From: Gossypium raimondii
Lineage: Eukaryota > Streptophyta > Magnoliopsida > Malvales > Malvaceae
Length of the DNA: 64,000 nt
Direction of reading: 5' to 3'
NCBI RefSeq assembly: GCF_025698545.1
Contig: NC_068566.1
Location: 3,827,362-3,891,361 of the forward strand
Position 1 is the first letter of the stretch, and each line of letters begins with the position of its first letter. Position numbers and translations under genes: made by a program. This document shows positions 11,006-21,697 of the stretch, in pieces. The notes under the pieces are model-generated. The model worked only from the letters and a program-made list of their open reading frames with translations, made no database searches and was not told where the DNA came from.

Positions 11006-12660
11006 TCAGTAGTTCGGGAAGGAAGATAACCATTGCTGCACTGAGTTGCTTCCCTCTGCATGTTTTAAGCCAAATTGCAGAGAAAAAGTTTGTATAAAAT
11101 TAAAAACCTTATGTCCATGTCAAAGGGCAACGAAAAGTACATGTATTAACATCGTTTAAAAGCTCGGAAGCACCCACAAGAACTCCGATATGATGGAATC
11201 CATGAAAGTTAATTCAAAGCCTCAATCAATGCCATAGATTGATAATGTACGAAGCAGCAAATACATATAAGACTAAGGTCTTGACATTAATTGATACCTA
11301 AAACTATAAAAGTTCACTAAGGTAGAAGAAGCTAGCACCCAATACATAATGGCAAGAAAACTGATCCTGTAAAGGTCACCGAGACATTTGGACATGTTCA
11401 TCGATGATTTACCAACCAAATTATCTTGGAATGGCATTACATGTGACTGGAAATCTCACCTTAACATATGCAAACAAAGAGGACAATATCCACCATGAAA
11501 TAAGAAGGGATAAAGGATATAACAGTTTCTGCGAAATACTTTTCATATATTTAAAGGTACTTTAATCCTAGAGGTTGATCTCTACCGGTTTCAACCAAGT
11601 TCAAAGCAACATTGTCAACAAGTGCAAGTGTAAGGCCCTTATACTATGAGTCAGATTGCATTTTTCTCCATCTACTAAAGAAAATGAATAATTTAGTCCT
11701 TATATGTTAGATCAAAAAGAAAACTGATTTTATATATTACAAGTGACACAGCACATGTAACTATCTAGTTATTTCATTAGTCATGGCAGTTTTTGATGAT
11801 AGAAATGAATAAATTTTTTTTATAAAAAAGGATTATGTTGATTCCCCCACACCACTCGACACCTTAGCACCAAAGCCCAAGCGCCCTAACGCTGATTCGC
11901 CTTGTTTTAGCCCTTTTTTGGTCACTTTGTTATTGTATTCATTGATGACATCCTAGTGTACTCTATGTGCAGTGACCATTCAAGCAGCTATACAAGCTCC
12001 ATAAACACTTGTTCCATTATGTTCCCTAGTAAAATGGGTTTTAACATGTAGACTTCAAAGTCTATGGTGCAGATAAAGATGCCACAAAAATAAGATAAAT
12101 TTGTATTAGTTCCACCACTAAGTTGATTCTAAGTGTCAATCCACATTCAAACAAACTAAATATCAGAAATGAAAAAGATCCATATAGGAAAAAACAAAGC
12201 TTTTACCAGAAGAGAACCCAGTTGGGAGGTTCTTGATGGCACTCAAGAGCTGGTTATTAGGGCTTTCAACAAGTTCTTTGCAACCAGGTCTATAACATGG
12301 AACCAACACAGCAAACCCATCATCATCATCTTCACCATGAAAACCAGGACCATGTGGTTCTTCCCACCCAATGGACCATTCTGGACCATCTGATTCATAT
12401 CCAGATAAATGCACACCATCTGATGGAACCATCACAAGGTCATATTCTTTATCAACCACTCTCCTTTCTTCATTACCTTGCCAATTTGGTTTTCCTTTAG
12501 TTGAGGCTATTTTTGTTGGGAATTTAACAGTTTCAGGCTCTCGTAAACCTAAACCCCAATCAGAAGAATTTAAGGAAGATCCATTTGAAACAAGCTGTTT
12601 CTCCTTATTTCCACTATTACCCCAAAACCACCATGGAAAACCAGGGAAGGAAACTGCCAT
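11006..12660 (-). CDS. Small plant protein of unknown function, 2 exons
   Basis: Predicted 167 aa. Exon 1 is 12660-12207 (151 codons plus one base). The intron runs 12206-11056 with a GTAAAA donor and a GCAG acceptor. Exon 2 is 11055-11006 and ends in TGA. The N-terminus is Trp/Phe/Pro-rich (MAVSFPGFPWWFWGNSGN). The middle has conserved-looking blocks (SDGVHLSGYESDGPEWSIGW, then EEPHGPGFHGEDDDDGFAVL), and the C-terminus ends in a QQWLSS-type tail. These blocks look like a plant-specific family I have seen only as 'uncharacterised'. No catalytic motif, signal peptide or obvious membrane span is visible. The acidic EDDDDG run and a Cys-containing VPCYRPGC segment are the main landmarks. The exon 2 assignment rests on phase, splice sites and the conserved-looking tail, so it is less certain than exon 1. 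The first ATG was chosen because the block starts there. Confidence 0.7.
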
Positions 12661-13768
12661 GTTTGAACAACTTAGAACTCCATTGTTTTGCAGTTAGACA
12701 CTCAATTAGGAAATGGTCAATTGAGTTTCAAAAATTAGGACAAAATTTTGGAAAGATATTAAATGAATCCAACAATTTTTTCAATCATAATTAAAGTCAA
12801 AAGCTTGTAAATTAAGCTCAAACAAATTGTCTTTCTCTTCAGATTCTTCCTTTTTTGAAAAAAGGGGAAAAAAAGAGAGAAATTTATCCAATCAAACGAG
12901 TTTTGTTCTAATATCACTGTTCTTTTTCCCCCCTTAAAGTCCACCGTTTATGACCCTTTTTTTCTTAGCTCAAAAAGTGCAAAATTTTCTACTTCAAAAA
13001 AGGAAACCCATTTTTTAAATTACATAAACAGCTAAAAAGCTCAAAAATTTTGAGAATTGGAAAAAATCCGATTTTGATTCAAAAAATGACCTTCTGGTAA
13101 AAATCGGGATAACCCATGATCGGAAAAGGATCAACCTGATTTTCAGCCGCTATTACTGACGAAACAAGCGGTCGGAGAAAAGAATTTCACCGGAAGAAAA
13201 CAACAAAAAAATCGAAGCTTTTAAAAAGAAAAAAAAGCACGTTGAATTCACTGATAAAAAAGGGGTAAAATTCAACAAATCAGAGACGAAGAGAGAAAGT
13301 CTTTTAATCAATGAAAAAAAACTTCAAAAGGGAAAATCGAAAACCCTAATATTTTACGATCTCTCACTCATCTCCATTTTTTTGTTTTTTTTATTTTTTT
13401 ATTTTTGCTTTACTTTCTCTCTCAAGATTTTCTCTTTCAACTGTGACGATGATGAACTGATAATCTTCGTCTTCTTCTAAAATTTATAGAGCCAATTCTT
13501 TTAATGTAAAATAAATCCGACGGTCGAGATGCAACAGCGTAAGTTAGTGGATTAAACAGTTTTTTTCTAAAATATATTTTTTAGTAATTGGGTAAAACTA
13601 TGTTTTTAACCGTTGATTTAGCGAAAAGTGGAGGATCATATACCGTCCATATTTGCTTACGTGGGTATGATAAGATCCAATCATTGCGTCCTAACAAACA
13701 CACAGTATTTAAGCTTCTAACACGTGTAAACAGCTCAGCCTTGGGGTTTATCTAATACTAAGCGAAGG
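12661..13768. other. Upstream region of the small gene (long leader)
   Basis: No coding exon was recognised. About 12660-13450 is probably the 5' leader of the minus-strand gene, possibly with an unrecognised leader intron. It includes a strongly T-rich stretch at 13375-13440 and a CT/GA-rich stretch around 13340-13450. Confidence 0.3.
13482..13488 (-). promoter_or_regulatory. Candidate TATA box for the small gene
   Basis: The minus strand reads CTATAAATTTT here, a good TATA match. It is followed about 30 bp downstream by pyrimidine/purine-rich sequence typical of a plant transcription start. The distance to the ATG (about 820 bp) is long, so either the leader is long or spliced, or this is not the core promoter. 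Confidence 0.35.
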
Positions 13769-14200
13769 TTTAATTTTGTATTTAGTCCCTTCATTCATTG
13801 AAGATTTAAAATTTAGTATCTTTACTTTAATGACAAGAATTGATAGTATCTCTATTCTTTATTTAATAATTGAAGTCCAATTGGATCATGTTGCATTTTA
13901 AAATGATTTTTTCCTCATATGATCAATTTAAATTCACATGAAAACAATGTAAATAAATAATATTATCACTTTCACTTTACTGTATACATTACACTCTAGA
14001 TTTATAATTGAAAACCTTACTGATTCCATACTTTTATTTGCTTACATGAACAACTTTTTAATTTTAAAATGCCCTTAATCCGATTTAATGGAAATTATCA
14101 GTCAAACTTTGATTATTAAAGACTAAACTCTTGGGATCAAAGTATGAGGATAAATTTTATAGATAATAAGAGTATAGGGACTAAAAACAGAATTAGGCCA
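13769..14200. repeat. Foldback (MITE-like) repeat
   Basis: The left end (TTTAATTTTGTATTTAGTCCC) is mirrored at the right end (GGGACTAAAAACAGAATTAGG). The interior also mirrors, with 'AGTATCTTTACTTTAATGAC' against 'GGATCAAAGTATGAGG...'. It is AT-rich and non-coding. It shares the 'TTTAGTCC' style of end with the foldback elements at 27968, 34518 and 45575. Boundaries are approximate. Confidence 0.4.
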
Positions 14201-14790
14201 AAAGATAAGTCAATTAACAATTAATAAATATGAATTGATACGTCTTTCAATTTTCAAATACTATTTTGGGGTTTCAAATTATGAATAGTATAATAAGCGT
14301 ATTTTTTAGAGATGGTAATAAGGTAGTTGATGAGTTAACATTAATGATATTCTCAAGATCGAGAGTAGGTGCTTTTTATATAATCATTGGATAAAGTCCT
14401 ATTACCACTACATGATGATTATTCCGAGTGATTTGGTCATGAATAATTTAAATTATCATTTTCTTAAAATAGTTTAAATTATCATTTAATTCTTCTTTTA
14501 TATAAAAACAACAACAACAACTATGTTTAGGTAAAATGATAGAAATTAAATTCTTAAAAGGTACTTTTAACCAAAATTGAATTCGACTTTGGTAAATTTA
14601 CATTCTAATAAATAATCTTACCTAAAAATAGCTCAAAATATTAAAGCAAAAAAGTAAAAAAACACACATGCAAAAGTACAAATTTTTATCAAGAATAATA
14701 CTTTTTATTTTAAGTTTGAACTTTATAGTTTATATTACTTTTTCAACAAAAAATAAAAATAAGTGTTTTTTTTTCAATCATTTTCATATT
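14201..14790. other. AT-rich spacer
   Basis: No gene, RNA or repeat boundary was recognised in this stretch before the hAT element. Confidence 0.3.
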
Positions 14791-14798
14791 GTATGATT

Positions 14799-15339
14799 TA
14801 GAGGTGCTCATGGGCCGGGCGGCCCGGCTCGGTCCGACGGCCCGCCCGAAATATGGGAGGGTTTGGGTAAAAATATAGGCCCGAAACATGGGCTTGGGCA
14901 AAAAAATGAGGCCCGTTTAAAAAATGGGCCGTGCCTCGGGCACCACTTTTTCGGCCTGGGCCCACCTCGGCCCGGCCCGGCCCGACCCGATATAATAAAT
15001 ATATTTATTTTTTTAATTTTAAAATATTTTTACATATTTTTAATTTTTTTAATTTTAAAATATTTTTAAAATACTTTTTTTAATTTTTTTAATTTTAAAA
15101 TATTTTTAAAATCCTTTTTTTATTTTTTTATTTTAAAATATTTTTAAAATATTTTAAAATGCTTTTTTTAAATTTTTTAAAATTTTTAAAATAAAAATAG
15201 GCGGGCCTGTGCTTATGATTTTTTCTCGGCTGGGCACTGGCAAAATCTTAGGCCCATATTTGGTAGGGCCGGCCTAGGACCCGGGCCAAAAAAATTTATG
15301 AGTCCGGCCCGAACCCGGCCCGGCCCATGAGCACCTCTA
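14799..15339. mobile_element. Non-autonomous hAT-type element, copy 1
   Basis: The ends are inverted repeats (left TAGAGGTGCTCATGGGCCGG, right its reverse complement ending GAGCACCTCTA). The element is flanked by a perfect 8-bp direct repeat, GTATGATT, at 14791-14798 and 15340-15347. An 8-bp duplication and a TAGAGGTG-type terminus point to the hAT superfamily. The arms are GC-rich (repeated GGCCCGG words) and surround an AT-rich core. At 541 bp with no transposase, it would have moved using an enzyme supplied in trans. Confidence 0.85.
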
Positions 15340-15378
15340 GTATGATTCAAAGGAAGTGAAGCTAACACCAATTCTTGA

Positions 15379-15400
15379 TATATATATATATATATATATA
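15379..15400. repeat. (AT)n microsatellite
   Basis: Uninterrupted TA/AT dinucleotide run of about 22 bp. Confidence 0.9.
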
Positions 15401-15674
15401 ATTGTCATTTCATCAAATTCCTTTTCCTCTTTGCCTTGTTGTTGCTATGTCAACTTGTGCACCTTACAAATTTATGAAAAATGATAAATTTTTCATGCTA
15501 TTGATTCAACGATATTGATTAAGGGGTTGTTTATCTGTGCTTTCAAAAAACGCTTTTCACTCAAAACGTGTTTTCCCTTTAAATTATTTATTGAATAAAT
15601 TTCAATTTAACTTAAAAAAAAAAGTTTGTTTAAAAAGTTTTTTTTTCAATTTTTAAATTTTTTTAGGTTAAAAG

Positions 15675-16396
15675 TAGAGATGTCTATGGGCTGGGCTGGG
15701 TTCGGGTTGGACCTAAAAAATTTTCAGCCCGCTTCCTAGGCTTGGCCCGGCCCAAAATATGGGCCTGAACTTTTGTCCAAGCCCAACCTGGGGAAAAAAT
15801 ATAGAACCCGAGCCCGGCCCGGCCCATTTTTAATTAAAATTAAAATTATATTTTTATTAAAATTAAAACTAATTGTTATCAAAATTAATTGTTATTAAAA
15901 TTGTATCAAATTATATTTTTTTGTACCAGTCAACATTTTATAAAATCTAACATTTTGTTAGTAAAATTATTAATTTTTAATTATATTAATTGTTACTAAA
16001 ATTATCAAATTATATCAAATTATTAATTATTAATTGTTACTAACATTTTGTTAGTAAAATTATTAATTGTTAATTGTATTAATTGTTAGTAAAATTATCA
16101 AATTATATCAAATTATTAATTGTTAATTGTATTAATTGTTGTAACAAAATCTAACATTTTGTAACTTAAAATAAAACTAAAACTAGTATATTTTAAAAAT
16201 AAAATATATATATATTTAATATGTTTTTGGGCCGGGCTGGGCCAAAAAAATTTGCCTGAGGCCCAACCCGTTTTCTAAACGGGCCTCTTTTTTTTTCACA
16301 AGCCCATATTTCGGGCCTATATTTTTACCCAAACCCTCTCATATTTTGGGCGGGCCATCGAGCCAGGCCGGGCCTCTCGGCCCATGGAAACCTCTA
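15675..16396. mobile_element. Non-autonomous hAT-type element, copy 2
   Basis: Same family as the copy at 14799. The ends are TAGAGATGTCTATGGGCTGG and GGCCCATGGAAACCTCTA, and the arms are rich in GGGCC. A perfect 8-bp duplication, GTTAAAAG, flanks it (15667-15674 and 16397-16404). The AT-rich core holds short tandem words (ATTAATTGTTA... repeats at about 15850-16140) not seen in copy 1. It is 722 bp and non-coding. The terminal repeats are more diverged than in copy 1, which suggests an older insertion. Confidence 0.82.
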
Positions 16397-16418
16397 GTTA
16401 AAAGTGCTTTTGGCTAAT

Positions 16419-18764
16419 TGTCGAAACCGTTTTTTTGAAAACAAAAATTTAGTTGTCGACTTTTTTTAAAAAATAAAACTGGAGTCGCCACCGATCCTTT
16501 ATTAAGATGTGACCGGCCCACCTTAAAAATTATTTTGGTCTGCGAATTTTGAAAGCAGGTTCGGGAGTCAGTTACGTACGAGGAAGGGTTAGCACCCTTG
16601 TAACGCCCAAAAATCGATACCAAATTGACTATTTAATGTCTTTGTGTCGAAAGTAAAAAAAAAAAAATTAAAATAGGCTTGAATGATGAAATTTGCAAAA
16701 GGATAATCAATTGTTCAAGTCATGTAAAGAAATCGAGTCCCAATACGTTAGGGTACAATTCCTCATAATCCCCAAACTTGAATATCACTTTTATTTTATT
16801 CAAAAATCTTCATTTCGAGTAAGTAACATGCCACACCCAATACGTTAGGGCACAACAAGTTAAGTTCCCAAAAATGATTTTTATGCATTTTGAATAAAGA
16901 CTATTCTCGGCTTTTTAAGATTGACAAAAAAAATCAGAACGCAATACGTTAGGGCTCAATTCCCCTCGAAAATCCCAAACCTCCAAAAATGCTTTTATTC
17001 AAAAAAAAACCTTTAAATAAAAAAACTTTGATGAATGGTTAAAACCAAAAATATATTTTCAAAAGGGTATGTCAAAAGTTAATATACAATATGATCATGA
17101 TCCTTTAATTTAAAGCATGTATACATAAATATTTACAAATATATATATAAGTATAATATAGAAAAAGATTTTAAAAATATGTGTATATACTATAGAAAAT
17201 GAATATATTTTATTACAATAAAATATAGGAAATACCTGTATATTCTAAAAATGTGTGTGTATATTTATATGTATATATATATTTGAAAAAATGAAGAATA
17301 ATATATGAAAATACAATATATGGTAATATACATAAATACTATTTTCAAAAGTAAAAAAAATATAAGAGTATACATATATCAAAATTTGCTTGTATGCACA
17401 AAAAGTTTAAAATATTCATATATTATAAAAACATATATCCATTAAAAAAATGCATGGGTATACTATGAAAACGCATGTACATTATATAAAAACTATGCGC
17501 ATATATATATGTATAGGAAATAATGAAAATAAAATATTAATAGGATATATATATATATATATATATATATGGAAAATGCACATGTAATTATAAAAAATGT
17601 ATATGAAAGATGCGTGCAAATATATAAAAAATGAAAATAATAGTGATGACAAAACTAATAAATAACATAACAGTAAGAATGCAATAATAATATTAACAAT
17701 ATCAAAAAAAACTAAAATGTCAAATGAAGGATTAAATCGAAAAGTAAAAGAATTTTGAGGGCCGAATTTTTTTTAAAAAAAATACGCGAATGGACTCAAT
17801 TAAAGTGCGCACAACAGTAGGAGGACCCAAGTGGAAATTAATCCATCCTCTCAAAACACTGCGCAGCTAAGGACTGAATCGAAACGCGGATCAAATATGC
17901 GGCCTAATTTTTTAAAAAACAAACAGGTTTAATTGCAACACGCCACGAACAGGAGGGACTCAATGCGCAAATAGACCATATGACGTCAGAGTGCGCGGAT
18001 CCTCCCCTTCGGCTCGGGTCACCGCGCGGGTCAGGCCTGGACGAAACGACGTCGTTTTGCATGTTATTTAAAACAATTTTTTCTCTTTTAAAAATCATTT
18101 GAATCCGAATGAGGAAAAAAATGTTTATTCGATTGCTCGCTAGGTTTAATCCCTAGCGCCCTAGCTGCTCGCCTGCGTCTCGTGCGTGCCCGATCGCGAC
18201 GGAGCCGGCCTCCCTTGGCGTCGCCGGTGAAAGAGGTAAGATTCCCTTTTCCTTTTTTGTATTATTTATTTAGAAAAACAAAATAAAAAGAAAAAAAATA
18301 ACGAAAAGAAAAAGAACAAAAATCCAATTTCACCTTGAAAATCTATGTATTCTCAGTGTTTTCTCTCTACTCCTTTTTTGCTTCCCCTTTTTCTTCTCCC
18401 TTTTACAGATTTTGATAGGCCTTTTATAGGCCGAAAAAAAACAAAATAAATTAGGTACAAATTATTTTCTTTGTTATTTTTCCTTTCGGGACTCTTTGAA
18501 TCTGTTTCTTTGCAGGTGTTGTGCGCGCGAATGACGTGCGTGGAGAGGAGTCGGCCCCGAGTCGTGCGGTGCTTGGAGAGGCTGCTGGAGGCGGGGGACT
18601 ACTTGCAGCGCTGAAGCAAAGAGGCTAGGGTTTCTGCTTAGTTTTTTTAATTGTTGGGCCATTTAGTTGTTTTGGGTTATTGGGCCGTGTAAAATGTAGG
18701 CCTGCTTATTATTTTTTTTGTTTTGGTTTATTATGTGGGCCCAGGCCGATTGGGCCTTATTACA
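16419..18764. mobile_element. Solo LTR, TGTCGAAACC family
   Basis: Begins TGTCGAAACC and ends GGGCCTTATTACA, with a perfect 5-bp target duplication CTAAT at 16414-16418 and 18765-18769. No internal region is present, so this is a solo LTR left by recombination between two LTRs. Inside are three copies of a 'CAATACGTTAGGG' motif (about 16742, 16840, 16940), an (AT)n run near 17545-17571, and a GC-rich block at 18120-18240. A related LTR lies at 61887-63945. The LTR length (2346 bp) suggests a large Ty3/gypsy-type element; that class is an inference. Confidence 0.85.
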
Positions 18765-18769
18765 CTAAT

Positions 18770-19594
18770 TAATTACCTTTTTGTCCTCATCATTTTTCAC
18801 GTTAACAATTTCTTCTTCTCTTTGGTTCTTTTTTATTTTCTTCCATTCTCTTCGAGATCTTCCATTTAATGATTATATTTAAATATTTAAAATATAATTT
18901 ATATATTCAAATTAAATTTTATAAATAATTAATATTAATTACCTAGAAATATTTAAAATTAATATTTCATATTCACTACCATCTACTTTTATTAAGAAAA
19001 TTTTGATTATATTATTCATATGATTTTTCAAAAGCATGTTAATTATTTTTTTAATAAAATAATATATTGTATTTTAAAATAGTGAATTTATTGAGGACCA
19101 AATGGGTCAAATTCTTGACATGTGAAGTATTGTCACAGTGAGGGATTTTTTCTCATCTCTGTCGGGAACCCAAGTGCTTGAAGGGGTGACATTTTCATAG
19201 AGTAAGAGGCGAACCATACGTGTTACACATGTTAGACTCAAACACGTGCCTCAACTCGCAACACATTAGGTATTATCCATAGTGGAGATTTTGTCTCCTA
19301 TCTCTATTGAGATCGCTTGAGTGCATAAAGAGGTAGCTTGAAAAAACAACAAGTTCAAAGAGTGAGAATACTTCATCGACAGAGGTGTAGCTAGAGGGGA
19401 CAAGTAAAGGCCTTGGCGCCCTTAGCTAAATGAAATGATAATAGCTTTGAATCCTGTTAATTGAAAATGATTTAATTTGAATCCTTTTAAAATGAAAATT
19501 TTCATTTTTCCCCTAAAACTATTGTAATTTTATTTTGGTCCCTCTAATACCAAATTTTTTGCTTCACCCCTGCTCGTAAAGTGCTTAAATAAGG
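18770..19594. other. Spacer with old repeat fragments
   Basis: No gene was recognised. About 18790-19080 is AT-rich. About 19130-19370 contains two related segments built on 'GGGATTTT...CTCATCTCTGT' and 'GGAGATTTTGTCTCCTATCT'. A third relative lies at about 25680-25740, just beyond the solo LTR, so the LTR probably landed inside an older repeat array. Confidence 0.4.
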
Positions 19595-19839
19595 CAAACT
19601 GTAACACCCTTAACTCGTATTCGACGCCGGAACAGAGTTACGAAGCATTACCGGAATATACAGATCAAGTAAATAGATATTTCATTTTATACAATATTCA
19701 TGTAAAAAATCAAACATAAAGTCCTTTATATGAACCCTCGAGGTCCAAAACATGCATTAGAAATGAGTCGGGACTAAACCGAATTCTTAGAGAATTTTTC
19801 GCAAAATCTCAAAATTTTTCCTAGGTGCAGGGGTCACAC

Positions 19840-20075
19840 AACCGTGTGGTTCACATGGCCAAGGGACACGCCCGTGTCTCAGGCCGTGTAACTCTCTGAC
19901 TTGGGTCACACGTTCAAGACACACGCCCATGGGCTAGGCCGTGTGTAAATACATGTGCATTCTATTTTGAAATTTTAAAGATGCAAGGGACACACGGCCA
20001 GGTCACACGCCAATGTGCTAGGTCGTGTGTCACACACGACTGAGACGCACGCCCGTGTCTCTATCCGTGTGGACG
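19840..20075. repeat. Clustered CACACGCCCGTGT-type motif
   Basis: Short degenerate repeats of ACACG(C/G)CCGTGT, often in palindromic pairs (for example near 19870, 19925, 20000 and 20050), separated by unique sequence. This motif is typical of LTRs in this type of genome, from memory. The spacers are irregular and there is no cas gene, so this is not a CRISPR array. Confidence 0.6.
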
Positions 20076-20452
20076 AAAATAGACTATTTTTCAAGCCGTA
20101 TTTCTCACCCCATTTTGTCATCCTCCTACACCAACACTTTAACACATTCACAAGCTATTATAAGTCATTTAACCCAACTCAAAATCAAGTCCTATACATG
20201 ATATAATACCTCATATAATGAAGTATACACACTTACTTAAATTATTAAGTTAACATATATGCATATCTTATCAAATATGCTAACTTAATTCAATCATCAA
20301 TATGCCAATATAATTTTTATCAATCAACCATTTCAAACACATACCAAACATATCCATCACACGTCATTCCAATGGCTAGTTACAATTAAAGCATTTATAT
20401 GCTGATATTGGTCAATTAACCTATGCATGTCATTATAACTATAATTGATTTA

Positions 20453-20454
<2 letters not shown>

Positions 20455-20487
<33 letters not shown>
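20455..20487. repeat. (AT)n microsatellite
   Basis: About 16 uninterrupted AT units inside the outer solo LTR. Confidence 0.9.
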
Positions 20488-20489
<2 letters not shown>

Positions 20490-21204
20490 AAAATGGGCTG
20501 ATGGATAGTGTGAGTGATCTCCGCCAAGCTTTCAATCCAACGAGCCTCTGAATTACTATAGAACAAGGGAAAATAAAACAGAGTAAGCATGAAATGCTTA
20601 GTAAGTTCGTATAACATGTTAATTAACTTACTACTCATTTAAATTCAATTTAAACATACAAGGCACATTCAATAAACTTGATCACGAGCCCTAACACATA
20701 TCCTCATCACCCTTCTTAGTCATATATTTCATATAAATATCAAGAAACATGTATGGGCTCAACAATAATTAGATTTCCATGTACATATACTTTCCACATC
20801 ATGTATTCATAACACATATACAAATCATATCCTTGTATTTCAAGTACATTTTCATAATAATTCATCTCGAGTTTAGATCATTTTATGTCAGAACTTTTCC
20901 CATTAAATCATTTGAAATGTTAGTGTCACACGGGTAATACACTCAAAGTGTACAAATCTATAATCATGGATGAACATATTCATCAAACAAATTCCATGTT
21001 CATATATTATCATCTCGTATTTCCATATATCATGTATCATCATTTTCATGTATTTCAGGCAGATACATGTATTAATTAATTTCATGTTCATATTTTCTCA
21101 TGCCAGGATTTTGCCCGTTGAATCATTGAAAATATCGATGGATACACAGGTAGTGGTATTACACTCTAAGTGTACAAATCAGAAATCTGTCAATTAATAT
21201 TCAG

Positions 21205-21690
21205 GAGTGCTCTTTAAAGCACATAATCGGAAAATCCTCTCTCAAGCCATATAACAGGAAGCTCACAAAGAACCATTAATCGGGAAGCTCACAAAGAGCT
21301 TATCAGGAAGCTTATCCGGGCTATATAATAGGAAGCTCATAAGAGTCATAATCAGGAAGTTCACAAAGAACTTTTAATTAGGAAGCTCACGAAGAGCCTT
21401 TAATCAGGAACCCCGGATAGCCATATATCGGGAAGTTCAAACGAGCCATAATAAGACGCTCACAAAGAGCTGCGTTTGTGCCCGCAATATATGCAGGATC
21501 AAAACCGGTCATATAAGAGGACGCTCACAAAGAGCTGCGGTAGTCTGCAACACATGCAAGATCACTACCGATTAGGATGCTTGCAGGAACCATATAATGT
21601 GAAGCTCAAAAAGGCTTATAACGGGATGCTTGTAGAAGCTGTAGTGTGTCCGCAACACATGCAGGACCACAACCAATCGGGAAATCTTGT
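21205..21690. repeat. GGAAGCTCACAAAGAGC minisatellite
   Basis: About 15 degenerate units of 'GGAAGCTCACAAAGAGCC...TAATC' with a period of roughly 25-35 bp. Later units change to 'GACGCTCACAAAGAGCTGCG' plus a 'GCAACACATGCAGGA' extension. It lies in the outer solo LTR and ends just before the nested insertion. Confidence 0.75.
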
Positions 21691-21697
21691 ATCCATC

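Noticed and set aside
18474..18662. GC-rich minus-strand frame
   Set aside because: Lies within the solo LTR and has no recognised similarity.
19840..20075. Clustered palindromic repeats resembling a CRISPR array
   Set aside because: Units are degenerate, spacing is irregular, the genome is plant, and the block is inside an LTR.
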